The notes: a model not told the origin generated them from the letters alone. DNA of 39,778 nucleotides from Egibacteraceae bacterium (GCA_040905805.1 JBBDQS010000005.1:1-39778); one strand, 5' to 3'; positions 1-8,685 are shown, numbered from the stretch's first letter. Made by a program: numbers and translations.

Positions 1-23
1 GGGGGGGGCGCGGCCCCCCCCCC
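1..23. other. G/C homopolymer contig edge
   Basis: Eight G, then CGCGG, then ten C: a self-complementary low-complexity block at the very edge of the window. The other edge ends in nine G. It carries no gene. It most likely marks an assembly break or low-quality read ends. Confidence 0.6.
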
Positions 24-40
24 ACACCCGGCACAGCAGA

Positions 41-68
41 GAATCGCCTCCGCAAGCTCCGGCGATTC
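41..68 (-). terminator. hairpin at the 3' end of the antiporter gene
   Basis: GAATCGCC (41-48) and GGCGATTC (61-68) form a perfect 8-bp stem with a 12-nt loop. The stem overlaps the antiporter stop codon. On the minus strand it is followed by a pyrimidine-rich stretch (TCTCTGCTGT), not a true T run, so termination is plausible but unproven. Confidence 0.4.
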
Positions 69-1800
69 ACACCTCAGTGTCGGGGTCCCGCCTGGTCGCC
101 GGCTCCTGTGCTGGTCTGCTGCCGGCGTCGGCGTCGGCGTCCTCGGCGTCGGTGGCCCGGCGCAGGTACACGCTGGGCACGTCCCGGGGGTTGGCCGGAT
201 CCACCGGGTAGACGAGCACGGGCACGTCGACCATCTGCATGACCCGGCGGACGATGAGCTGGCTGTGCGACCGCTCGAGCGGGGACCCTCGGACCGGCTG
301 GCCCATGACGATGATGTCGACGTCCTCGTCGTGGGCGGCACGGACGAGCGCGTCCGCCACCCTCTCGTTGACCAGATGGAGGGTGCGCACGGGGATGTTG
401 CGCTCCTCGGCGACCCGACGGACGAGGGCGAGCACCTTCAGCTCGTCCTGCGACGACCCCGGCAGGGAGACGTGGACGGCGACGAACTCGGCGTTGAGAT
501 TGCCCACCAGGTCCAGCAGGAACGGCAGCCGCGGGAGGAGGACGCGGAGGCTGCCGACCGGGATGAGCACGCGACGGAAGGTGCGCGTGGTGGCCAGGTC
601 CGGCAGGAGGTCCTCCCCGGGGCCCAGCGACTGCTGGCGCCGCTCGCCGCTCGCCCGCAGTGCTCGACGGGTGAGCAGGGGACCCCCCAGCTCGAAGACG
701 AGGATCGACCCCAAGACGACGGCGCTGACCTCGTCGCCGAGCGCAGGCGCCTGCTCCACGACGAACGCCACGAGGGCGATGGCCATGCCCGCGTGGGGCA
801 GGGTCCCGTAGCCGATCGCCCACGACGTCGCCGGTCGCATCCTGGGCCGCGACAACCACCCGCCGACCATCGCGCCGCCGACCTTGCCGACGGTGCGGGC
901 GGCCACATAGATCACACCGAGCAGTCCCACCGTCTGCAGGTCGTCGAAGTGGATGCTCGCCCCCGCGACGACGAAGAAGATGAGGTAGATCGGCGCCTCG
1001 AGCGAGCGCACAGCGGCGAAGAAGCGGTCTGCCAACCAGGGCGCGAGGTTGACGACGTACACCCCGGCGATCAGCGTCGAGATGACCACCGACCCGTCGA
1101 CGAGCAGGTCGAGACCGGCGACGGAAATCAGGGTGATGAGCAGGAAGAGCAGGAGCTCGCCGGACGTCTCGATGCGCGCCCCGAACCTGGTCAGCACCCA
1201 TCCACCCGCGAACCCGATGACCGTCGAGGCGACCACGATCTGCGAGAACGCGGTGACCGCCGTGAGGGGAGTGGCTGCCACTCCGGCCGCCAGCACGAAC
1301 GGGAACGCCACGCCGAACAGGATCGCGACGGCCACGTTGGTGACGCCGACGCCTGCCAGGAGCAGGTCGGTGAACTCACCTTTGGCCCGCTCCTCCTTCA
1401 CCGTCGCCGTGACCGTCAGCACCCCCGTCTCCGCCGCGATCAGCCCGAGCACTAGCGACACGCCCACGGACGCCCCGGCCAGACGGCTGCCGACGAAGAC
1501 CAACGCTCCCGCGGCCACCAGTTGGAGGAGGTTCAGGGGCAGCAGCAGACCGAGCTGCTGGCGCATGCTGTCGAAGCGCAGCCGGTCACCGAGCAGGAAG
1601 ATGATCGCACCGAGCGCCACGATGGTCACGAGGTTCAGCGACCGGATGTTGGCCTCGTTGATGAGCGGCAAGGGGCCTTCGGGGCCAATCAGCACGCCGA
1701 GGGCCAGGAACACCACGATCTCGGGGACGAACCGCTGGACGACCTTGCTGACGACCAGCGCGATCGCTCCCAGCCCCGCGATGATGATCAGGGGCGTCAC
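67..1800 (-). CDS. CPA2-type cation:proton antiporter with C-terminal universal stress domain
   Basis: The protein has 577 residues and a GTG start. Residues 1 to about 395 are a long run of hydrophobic segments (roughly 11-13 membrane helices) with the Gly-rich character of monovalent cation:proton antiporters. Residues about 410-540 form a soluble alpha/beta domain beginning RRVLIPVGS and ending PVLVYPVDP. That domain contains VMGQPVRGS, resembling the ATP-binding loop of UspA proteins. Expected role: Na+ or K+/H+ exchange at the plasma membrane with a cytosolic nucleotide- or stress-sensing tail. The usual TDP of the ion-binding helix is not obvious; the nearest equivalent is AAETGVLTVTATVKE, so ion specificity cannot be called. 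The acidic, polar C-terminus looks disordered. It is the last gene of a same-strand series, 186 bases after the PBP gene, and a hairpin lies at its stop. Confidence 0.8.
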   Translation of the reverse strand: MTPLIIIAGLGAIALVVSKVVQRFVPEIVVFLALGVLIGPEGPLPLINEANIRSLNLVTIVALGAIIFLLGDRLRFDSMRQQLGLLLPLNLLQLVAAGALVFVGSRLAGASVGVSLVLGLIAAETGVLTVTATVKEERAKGEFTDLLLAGVGVTNVAVAILFGVAFPFVLAAGVAATPLTAVTAFSQIVVASTVIGFAGGWVLTRFGARIETSGELLLFLLITLISVAGLDLLVDGSVVISTLIAGVYVVNLAPWLADRFFAAVRSLEAPIYLIFFVVAGASIHFDDLQTVGLLGVIYVAARTVGKVGGAMVGGWLSRPRMRPATSWAIGYGTLPHAGMAIALVAFVVEQAPALGDEVSAVVLGSILVFELGGPLLTRRALRASGERRQQSLGPGEDLLPDLATTRTFRRVLIPVGSLRVLLPRLPFLLDLVGNLNAEFVAVHVSLPGSSQDELKVLALVRRVAEERNIPVRTLHLVNERVADALVRAAHDEDVDIIVMGQPVRGSPLERSHSQLIVRRVMQMVDVPVLVYPVDPANPRDVPSVYLRRATDAEDADADAGSRPAQEPATRRDPDTEV

Positions 1801-1986
1801 GGGCAGGATCCCGTGGCGCTGCGGCTCACGCGGTCAGCTCTGGGCACCGCGCATCGGAACGTGCACGCGGAGTCCCTCGACGTCGATCCCATGGACCGCA
1901 ATGGTGCCTGAAGGCGGGTACCGTCGAGGGCACCTGGTGCGGCAATGGGGTTCCGACACCCTGAGCGTGACGCATCCGTGATGCGG

Positions 1987-4137
1987 TCAGTTCCCGGGGA
2001 GCAGGGGGATGCCGCCGTCACCCGGGTCCGGCGTGGGGGTCGTCGGGGACGGGGGCGGGGGCGGGGGCGGCGGGGTGAAGGTGGAGGTCGGCTGCGGCGT
2101 GGGGGTCGTCGGGGACGGGACCGGGTCGGGGGTGGGCTCCGGGGATGGCGGGGGGCTCTGCATCGGGGGACCGAGGCTGCGCCGTTCGGCTGCGCGGCCG
2201 GTGCGCTCGTCCGGCGGCGTCTCGGGGAACTCGGCCGGTTCCACACCCTCGAGCAGCGCTGACGCGGCAGCGGCCCAGATCGGGGCGGCGACGCCGCCGC
2301 CGAAGCACGACCGGCTGCAACCCGCCAGCCCGGAGATCGTGCGCGGTGACCGTGGATCCCCGAGGTACACCGCCAACGACAGGTCCGGGGTGTAGCCGGT
2401 GAACCACAGCTGCCGCGACTCCTGGCTGGTCCCGGTCTTGCCGGCCTGGGGGCGCCCGATGTCGGCCTGGCGGCCGGTGCCGCCCGACACCACCGCCTGC
2501 AGCGCCTCGTTGACCTGGCCGGCGACCGACGGGGCGATGGCGCGGTGACAGCGCCCGAAGTCCTCGTCCTCCAGCTCGTAGCCGAGCTCGGCCATCCGGG
2601 CGTCCCAGGCCGCGAGCTGCTCCTCGGTGGGCTGGCGCGGGTCCGGTGGCTCCAGGGGGGCGCCGCCGGGATTGCGGACCTCAAGGACCGTCCGGGCCGG
2701 GCACGCGACCCCCATGTTGGCGAACGTGCCGAAGGCCGAGGCCATGTCGAGCGGGGTCACGTCGGCGGTGCCGAGGGCCATGCCGGCGCCGTGGGCGTTC
2801 GGGCCCTCGCGCACCAGGTCGGCGCTGCGCATCCCCAGGCGGTGGGCCATCTCGACCATGGACTCCACGCCGAGCTCGTTGCCGATCTGGAAGAAGACGG
2901 TGTTGCTGGACGCCGCCGTCGCCCGCAGCAGCGAGCAGCGCCCGCCACAGCCGCTGCCCCGCACGGTGGTGCCGCCGATCGTGATCGACCCCGGCGCCCC
3001 GTAGGTGGAGGCGAGGGTCTTGCCGCGTTCCAACACCGCGGCGAGGGGGACCGGCTTGAAGGCCGACCCGGTCTGCTGCCCGAAGTCGTTGCCCATCGCG
3101 AGGTCGACCTGGCTCGCCGCGAAGTCGCGGCCGGAGTAGGCCGCGAGGATGTCGCCGGTGGCCGGGTCCAACGCCACCGCACCGATGTCGAGGCCGGGGT
3201 CGGCGGGCAGGCGCTCGCGGACCTGCTGGTCCAGCTTGAAGTGCTGCTCCAGGTCCAGCGTGGTGATGATGTGCAGCCCACCGCGGTAGACGAGGTCGGG
3301 GCCGTACTCCGCGATCACCTGCTGGCGGACCTGCTCCATGAAGAATGGTGCGGCCGGCTGCTCGGTACGCGGCTGGACGATCTCCATGGGGCTGCTCCTG
3401 GCAGCCGCGCCCTCCGCCCGGTCGATGAAGCCGTACTGCACCATGAGGTCGACGACCCGGTCCCGGCGCTGGCGGGCCCGCCCCGGGTTGTTGCGCGGAG
3501 AGAAGCGGCTCGGCGCGGTGAGCGTCTGCGCCAACGTCGCGGCCTCGGCGACGGTGAGCTCCGCCGCGGGCTTGTCGAAGTAGGTGAGGGCCGCGGCCTC
3601 GGCCCCGTAGGCGCCCGCGCCGAAGTACACGGTGTTCAGGTACTTCTCGAGGATCTCGTCCTTCTCCATGTCCTTCTCGAGCTGGAGCGCGACCACCGCC
3701 TCCTGGATCTTGCGGGACCACGTCACCGAGTCGCCCACGTACACGTTCTTCACGTACTGCTGGGTGAGGGTCGAACCGCCCTCGGCGATGCCCCCGGTCT
3801 GCAGGTTGCGCCACACCGCCCGCACCACGGAGAACGCGTCGACGCCCTGGTGCTCGTAGAAGCGGTGGTCCTCCGAGGCGATGACCGCCAGCTGCAGCGA
3901 CTCGGCGATCCCCTCCAGGCCGACGGGGCGGGCCTCGATCTCGGCCGCGAAACGGGTGATGGCCGTCTGGTTGCGGTCGAAGACGGTGGAGGGGCCGAGC
4001 AGCTCGCCCTGCGGGTCGGGGATGTCCCAGTCGATGGCCAGCGCCACGACCGCGAACAGCAGGACCATGCCGACGCTGACGGCGCCGAAGACGACCGTCG
4101 CCACAACGGCCCGCAAGGTGAATCGGGTCCAGGACAC
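1987..4137 (-). CDS. bifunctional penicillin-binding protein 1A (glycosyltransferase/transpeptidase)
   Basis: This 716-residue class A PBP polymerises lipid II and cross-links peptidoglycan at the outer face of the membrane. A single membrane anchor spans about residues 11-35. The GT51 domain shows EDHRFYEHQG, with catalytic Glu89, and GGSTLTQQYVKN (120-131). The transpeptidase domain has all three serine-acyltransferase motifs: SAFK with Ser358/Lys361, SSN at 410-412 and KTG at 567-569. After about residue 655 comes a long Pro/Thr/Ser tail ending GGIPLLPGN, typical of actinobacterial PonA proteins and probably a cell-wall-spanning linker. The tail is partly duplicated at DNA level. The start is GTG with only a weak ribosome site. 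It lies 87 bases after the CocE-like gene on the same strand, with hairpins between, so it may have its own promoter. Confidence 0.93.
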   Translation of the reverse strand: MSWTRFTLRAVVATVVFGAVSVGMVLLFAVVALAIDWDIPDPQGELLGPSTVFDRNQTAITRFAAEIEARPVGLEGIAESLQLAVIASEDHRFYEHQGVDAFSVVRAVWRNLQTGGIAEGGSTLTQQYVKNVYVGDSVTWSRKIQEAVVALQLEKDMEKDEILEKYLNTVYFGAGAYGAEAAALTYFDKPAAELTVAEAATLAQTLTAPSRFSPRNNPGRARQRRDRVVDLMVQYGFIDRAEGAAARSSPMEIVQPRTEQPAAPFFMEQVRQQVIAEYGPDLVYRGGLHIITTLDLEQHFKLDQQVRERLPADPGLDIGAVALDPATGDILAAYSGRDFAASQVDLAMGNDFGQQTGSAFKPVPLAAVLERGKTLASTYGAPGSITIGGTTVRGSGCGGRCSLLRATAASSNTVFFQIGNELGVESMVEMAHRLGMRSADLVREGPNAHGAGMALGTADVTPLDMASAFGTFANMGVACPARTVLEVRNPGGAPLEPPDPRQPTEEQLAAWDARMAELGYELEDEDFGRCHRAIAPSVAGQVNEALQAVVSGGTGRQADIGRPQAGKTGTSQESRQLWFTGYTPDLSLAVYLGDPRSPRTISGLAGCSRSCFGGGVAAPIWAAAASALLEGVEPAEFPETPPDERTGRAAERRSLGPPMQSPPPSPEPTPDPVPSPTTPTPQPTSTFTPPPPPPPPSPTTPTPDPGDGGIPLLPGN
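2030..2119 (-). repeat. in-frame direct repeat in the PBP1A proline-rich tail
   Basis: A 24-base sequence beginning GGCGTGGGGGTCGTCGG occurs at 2030-2053 and again at 2096-2119, a 66-base period that equals 22 codons. It encodes the repeated PSPTTPTP-type segments of the C-terminal tail. In-frame length variation between strains would be expected. Confidence 0.7.
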
Positions 4138-4177
4138 GACCCTGAAGTGTAGGCGCCCGCCGCCTCGGCGACCGCGC

Positions 4178-4209
4178 CCGGTCGGACAGGACCCGACCGG
4201 CGGGTCCTG
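4178..4209 (-). terminator. overlapping alternative hairpins between the CocE-like gene and PBP1A gene
   Basis: Two perfect inverted repeats share bases. CCGGTCGG/CCGACCGG pairs 4178-4185 with 4193-4200 (7-nt loop). CAGGACCCG/CGGGTCCTG pairs 4187-4195 with 4201-4209 (5-nt loop). They cannot form together. The second lies 15 bases past the CocE-like stop codon, as a terminator would. No T run follows. Confidence 0.4.
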
Positions 4210-4224
4210 GACAGCGCCGCCGGC

Positions 4225-6192
4225 CTACTCGGCCCGCAGCGGCACGTCGTCGTGCAACGTGGCGTCGGGCACCACCGGGAGGGTGAGCGCCGTCTCGCCG
4301 GGACCGGTCAGGACGGTTGCCAGCGCCTCCAGGCTGTGGGTTGAGACGTGGTGGGGACTGGAGGTGGCGACGCGCAGCAGGATCTGCTCGCCGGCCGGGA
4401 TGTGGTGCGCCATGGTGAAGCACTGCGGGTCCAGCTCCATCCGCTCCCCCGGAACCACGAGCGCCGGGGTGCGCACGTCGTGGCGCAGCTGCGGTTGGAT
4501 GGCGCAGTAGCCCATCGGATGGCGCTCGCCGGCGGCGTCGACGCGGAAGACCCCGGTCACGAGGTTCAGCAGCTGCGAGCTGGTCAGGGACATGGTGAGG
4601 CGCAGGCGGGGCAGGCCGGCGACGACGACGTCCTCGCTCAGCGGCGCGGTGAGGAACTCGACCGCGCCCAGGGAGTCCGTGGGGGGGATGGGCGCCGAGG
4701 TGAAGGAGGCCGCTCCCGGCCCGTCCGGCACGTCGCCGAGGCTGGCGTCGCGGGCGTCGGGATGCAGCACCAGGGTCGAGGCGGGCGCACGCCAGCGGTG
4801 GTCGGTCAGCACCCGGTCGCCGTTCAGGAACACCTCCACGGGGGGGCCGGTCTCGACGTCGCGGTGCTGCAGATGGTGGTCGAACCAGGCGTGCAGCGCG
4901 TACTGCCACTGGTCGAACCGGCAGGTGACGTGGGGCTCCTCGCAGGTGGTGTTGCCGTCCGAGCCGTGGTCCCACTGGCCGAGCCACACCTTGTCGCCGG
5001 GGCGGTCGAAGCGCTCGCCGAAGAACCACTCCGCCGAGGGGATGCGGGCGGCGTTGTCGTTGACGCCGTGGATCATGAAGACCGGGATGTCCGCGGCGGT
5101 GGCGCCCGCCCGGTGGTCGCGCTCGCCGTGCCACGCCTGGTACTGACCGGTCACCTGACCGTGTCCCGCCAGCAGCGCCGAGTTGTTGAACCCGCACAGC
5201 GCGAAGGGCAGGTTGTCGCCGAGGAAGTCGTCACCGGTCGGGCCGAACGGGGTGTCGAGACCGGGCGGCAGATGGCGCAGGGTCGCGAGCAGCGGATAGG
5301 CGTACATCGGCCCGGCGAGCTGCAGGAACCACGGCACCCCGTGGTGGAACTGGTGGTCGTACATCGACGCGAGCCCCGCCGACGGGGCGATCGTGACCAG
5401 GCCACGGGGACGCTGCGCCGCCGCCAGCGACGGCGTCGATCCGACGTAGGAGTGCCCCGTCATCCCGATGTCGCCCGTCGACCAGGGTGCGTCGGCCGCC
5501 CACTCCACGATCGTCCTCAGGTCCTCAGGTCCGCCGCGTCGTCGGGCCCGAGGTGGTCCAGGCAGCCGCCCGACCTGCCGGTCCCCCGCAGGTTCACCAT
5601 CGCCACGGCGTAGCCACGGGGGGCGAAGTAGCCGGTCAGACCGATCGGGTTGCCGTCGGCGTCCTTGGGATCGGGGAAGATGCGGATGCCGTCGCGGTCG
5701 GCCAGGGTGCCGTGGTAGGGGCTCGCCTCCATGATCACCGGCCACGGGCCCTCGCCGTGGATCTCCGGGTCCGGACGCACGACCTCCACGTAGAGCTCGA
5801 TGCCGTCGTGCATGGGCACCCGGTGGGTGTCGCGCACGGTCTTGGGGAACACGGGCTCGGACAGCCCCGGGATGGTGGTGTAGTCGGTGGGGGTCGGGGG
5901 GTCGGTCGAGGGCGGCCTGGCGTGGGGGCGTGGGGTGCCCGCCGGTCGCCGGTCGGCGGGGTCGGACTCGGTGTGCGGCGACGGCTGGGGCGCGGCGTCG
6001 CGCTCCTCGCGCGCAGCGGCAGCTTCCGGCGGGTCGCCCGCCCCGTCCTGCTGCCGGGTGTCGGCCTCGGCCGGCGAGGCGGCGGGGGGTGGGGGATGCG
6101 TGCTGCTGGGCCACGACCGGCACGGCTGAGGCAAGCAGGGCCACGATCGCCACGGCGATCAGCGAGCGGGACGACCACGAAGGAATCCGCAT
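4225..6192 (-). pseudogene. CocE/NonD-type (Xaa-Pro peptidase-like) secreted hydrolase, two frameshifts
   Basis: The ATG at 6192 opens a signal peptide (MRIPSWSSRS..., hydrophobic core, cut near VVA-QQ). The frame is then lost in a C-rich run near 6083-6095. From there to about 5517 the family sequence is in another frame (VPMHDGIELYVEVVRP, PVIMEASPYHGT, MVNLRGTGRSGG). An 8-bp tandem duplication at 5513-5528 returns it to the first frame, which carries the rest. Nucleophile motif: GHSYVGS. Acid: probably the Asp of HGVNDNAA. His: GQWDHGS. The C-terminal part resembles the PepX_C jelly-roll domain of cocaine esterase and X-Pro dipeptidyl peptidases. Deleting one C and one 8-bp copy (nine bases) gives one uninterrupted protein of about 652 residues. 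Substrate unknown. The gene follows GH57 by 48 bases. It is a real pseudogene or a sequencing artefact; coding character remains strong in both frames. Confidence 0.8.
5513..5532 (-). repeat. 8-bp tandem duplication that breaks the CocE-like frame
   Basis: GTCCTCAG is repeated at 5513-5520 and 5521-5528, with a partial third copy (GTCC). On the coding strand the sequence reads ...ADLRT then stop. With one copy removed it reads ADLRTIVEW and continues into the downstream frame without a break. Confidence 0.9.
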
Positions 6193-6240
6193 CTTGCGGA
6201 TGGTGCCAGATCCGACGCGAGCCGGCTGGCGGCCGTTTGG

Positions 6241-7845
6241 TCACCCGGCCGGGCTCGGCAGCGGGGCCGGCGTGCCCAGGGGGTCGTCGCGAGCCGCCAG
6301 GGCGGCGAGGCCCTCGCCCCGGCAAGCGGCGGCGAACCGGGCGAGGTGAGCGGTCAGACGCTCCGTGGCGTACCGGGTGGCCTGGTCCCGCGTGATGAGG
6401 AAGGGCCAGTCGCTGGCCTGCAGCAGGGTCAGCTGTCGCCAGGCCGCGTCCCGCGCCGGCCCGGGTGGCAGCCCCCGAAAGCGGGCCTCGGCGTCGCGGA
6501 GCGCCTGCCACACCCACCGGGTGGACTCGGTTGCCCACGAGCCGTGCTGCTTGCCGGCGCCCCACGAGGACTCGGGCAGCGTCAGGCGCCGCTGCGGTGG
6601 ATGGCGCTCGAGGTGTCGGGCCAGCGTGGTCGGGCGCCGGGCCGCCCGCCCGGCCAGGAGGCGTCGCAGCACCGCCTCGAGCCAGACCGGGCCCTCGTGC
6701 CACCAGTGGCCGAAGAGCTCGGTGTCGTAGGCCGCAACCACGATGGCGTCCGGGCCCCGGGGTGCGAGGTGGCGCTCGACGAGGACGAGGAACGCCTCGG
6801 CGTGTCCGACCGCACGCTCACGCGCCGACACGGGGTCGTAGGGCTCCTTGTCCCACGAGCCCCGGTCGGTGACCCGCCAGGACTTGAAGCCCCCTTCCAG
6901 GTCGAGGCGGTGGAAGTCGCGGTAGGCGGGGTCGGCGGGATAGCCACCGAGGGGGTTCCACACGGCATAGCTGACGGCCAGGTTTCGGCCGAAGGCCGCG
7001 ACGTCGGCGTCGCCGACCCAGACCGGGCGGTCGAGCACGTCCAGCGGTCCGCCGGGGGCGACCGTCCGCCCGCCGCAGCCGGCCCAGTCCTGGTCGGGGG
7101 CACCGGCCGCACGGGCCAGCGTCGGCCCGTCGAGCACCAGGTGGGTCGCGCCCGCGTCGGCCCAGAACTCCTCCAAGCCCGCAAGCGTCGCCCCCGACGG
7201 GTGCAGCCGTGGGGCGCAACCGGGCGCCGCAGCCATCGGGGGACGGGTGGGGTCGGCGACCGGCCCGGCCGGCCGGTAGGCGCACTCGGGGGTCCAGACC
7301 CCGGTCGGCCGGGTGCCCAACACGCGCTCGAAGGTCGTCAGCCCCCCGTCGATCTGCCCGGCGATGAGGCCGGGGTCGTCCATCAGCGGCAGGTAGGGGT
7401 GGGTGGCTGGTCCACCCAGCAGCTGGATCGCCCCGACGTCGGCCAGGCGGCGGAACGCCGTCGCCAGCCCGTCTCGGTGGCGCTCCTCGAACCAGCTCAG
7501 GACGCGGGTCTGGCGCTGCCAGTGGTCGCGCCAGACCGGGGTCAGCCGCTCCCGATCCGGCCCGTCGTACCGGGCGATGGAGTAGTGCAGGTCGAGCAGG
7601 CGGCGCCCGAGCCAGCCGTGGAACTCCCCGAGGAGGTACGGATCGTCCATCTGCTCGGCCAGCACGGGGGTGATGCCGATGGTCAGCAGGTCCCGGCCGC
7701 CGTCCGCGGCCATGCGCCCCAGCACGTCGAGGAGGGGCAGGTAGGCCTCCGACCACGATTGGAACAGCCACTCCTCGCCGACGGGGTAGGTGCCGTTGCG
7801 CCGCAGCCAGGGCAGGTGGCTGTGCAGGACCAGGGCGAGGCTCAC
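6241..7845 (-). CDS. GH57 1,4-alpha-glucan branching enzyme
   Basis: The protein has 534 residues from GTG at 7845. That start overlaps the stop of the methyltransferase gene (GTGA), so the two are translationally coupled. The open frame extends further upstream, but the family motif VLHSHLPW sits right after this GTG. GH57 motifs are in order: HSH at 8-10, GVWTPEC with catalytic nucleophile Glu187, YDTELFGHWW with acid/base Asp374, and a late SSWGAGKQHGSW. The enzyme would cut an alpha-1,4 glucan and reattach it as an alpha-1,6 branch in the cytosol. The methyltransferase/GH57 pair divergent from etfBA matches Rv3030-Rv3031 of M. tuberculosis, linked there to methylglucose lipopolysaccharide synthesis. 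The Rv3032-type glycosyltransferase expected next is absent. Confidence 0.87.
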   Translation of the reverse strand: MSLALVLHSHLPWLRRNGTYPVGEEWLFQSWSEAYLPLLDVLGRMAADGGRDLLTIGITPVLAEQMDDPYLLGEFHGWLGRRLLDLHYSIARYDGPDRERLTPVWRDHWQRQTRVLSWFEERHRDGLATAFRRLADVGAIQLLGGPATHPYLPLMDDPGLIAGQIDGGLTTFERVLGTRPTGVWTPECAYRPAGPVADPTRPPMAAAPGCAPRLHPSGATLAGLEEFWADAGATHLVLDGPTLARAAGAPDQDWAGCGGRTVAPGGPLDVLDRPVWVGDADVAAFGRNLAVSYAVWNPLGGYPADPAYRDFHRLDLEGGFKSWRVTDRGSWDKEPYDPVSARERAVGHAEAFLVLVERHLAPRGPDAIVVAAYDTELFGHWWHEGPVWLEAVLRRLLAGRAARRPTTLARHLERHPPQRRLTLPESSWGAGKQHGSWATESTRWVWQALRDAEARFRGLPPGPARDAAWRQLTLLQASDWPFLITRDQATRYATERLTAHLARFAAACRGEGLAALAARDDPLGTPAPLPSPAG

Positions 7846-8582
7846 CGTGGCACCGCGGCGAGCGCCACCAGGTCCAGGCTGGCGTCGAGGTCGGTGGGAC
7901 CCAGCCGGAAGTCGCGGGGGCGCACTCGCGCCACGACGGCGGTGAGCCAGCGCGGCCAGTCCTCCGGTGGCGCCGCGAGTACGAGCTCGGGCAGCGTCGC
8001 CCGCGCGACCCGCTCCACCGCGCGCACCCGGGGCCCGTGGTGCAACCCCAGCACGGTACGGACGGTGAAGTGGGCCGCCAGTGTCTCCTGCAGCTCCGCG
8101 GCCGTGAACTCGCGGGTGTGGAACGGGTTGACCGGCGTGTCGCTGCCGGAGGTGAACGTCAGCCGGTTGGGCGTGGCGCACACGAACTCGCCACCGGGCC
8201 GCAGGATCCGGGCGACCTCCGCGACGAAGCGGGGGATGTCGGGCAGGTGCTCGATGACCTGCAGGCTGACCACGAGGTCCAGGCCGTCGTCGGGCAGCGG
8301 GAGGTCGCAGAGGTCCGCCTGGAGGAAGTCGATTCCCGGGTAGGCGGCCCGCGCGTGGGTGATGACCGCCGGGACGAGGTCGACGCCGGTCACCCGGCTC
8401 GCGGTCGCCGCCAGCATGCGGGTGCCGTAGCCCTCACCGCAGCCCGCGTCGAGGACCGTGCGGCGTTGCGCGCGGCTGGCCGCCAGCGCGTAGGCGGCCA
8501 CGTGGCGGGTGAACCAGTAGTTCTCGTGGACCACGCCGGGCCCGGTCCGTTCACCGGTCAACGGCAGCGAGTGCTCACCCAT
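7842..8582 (-). CDS. class I SAM-dependent methyltransferase (Rv3030-like)
   Basis: The protein has 246 residues from ATG at 8582, beginning MGEHSLPLTGER. The frame stays open far upstream, but that part lies opposite etfB and is not credible as protein. The SAM-binding fold is clear: VLDAGCGEGYGTRML (motif I), VTGVDLVP (acidic end of strand 2), DGLDLVVSLQVIEHL (motif II) and a following RILRPGGEFV segment. It probably methylates a small molecule or glycan. Its tight coupling to the GH57 gene suggests a methylated alpha-glucan pathway, by analogy with Rv3030. The 103-base gap to etfB holds a small palindrome that could control both directions. Confidence 0.85.
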   Translation of the reverse strand: MGEHSLPLTGERTGPGVVHENYWFTRHVAAYALAASRAQRRTVLDAGCGEGYGTRMLAATASRVTGVDLVPAVITHARAAYPGIDFLQADLCDLPLPDDGLDLVVSLQVIEHLPDIPRFVAEVARILRPGGEFVCATPNRLTFTSGSDTPVNPFHTREFTAAELQETLAAHFTVRTVLGLHHGPRVRAVERVARATLPELVLAAPPEDWPRWLTAVVARVRPRDFRLGPTDLDASLDLVALAAVPR

Positions 8583-8615
8583 GGCCCGGCAGTGTAGGCG
8601 GTGATGGCAAGGCAA

Positions 8616-8631
8616 GTTACCGGGCAGTAAC
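8616..8631. promoter_or_regulatory. candidate operator palindrome between methyltransferase and etfB
   Basis: GTTACCGGGCAGTAAC has perfect 5-bp arms (GTTAC/GTAAC) around a 6-bp centre and lies midway between two divergent starts. TAACAT at 8628-8633 could be a -10 box for etfB, so a bound repressor would block it. TetR-like regulators use sites of this kind; no regulator is encoded nearby. Confidence 0.35.
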
Positions 8632-8685
8632 ATGTGGCGAACCCGGCGAGCGCCCAGCGAGCAGCCCATCCCGGAGGGATCAAGA

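Noticed and set aside
2545-4152. 535-codon open frame on the plus strand opposite PBP1A
   Set aside because: It is a GC-bias shadow: no domain is recognisable, while the minus strand has every PBP motif.
7846-8181. Upstream extension of the GH57 frame
   Set aside because: It overlaps the methyltransferase gene in another frame. The HSHLPW motif begins right after the GTG at 7845.
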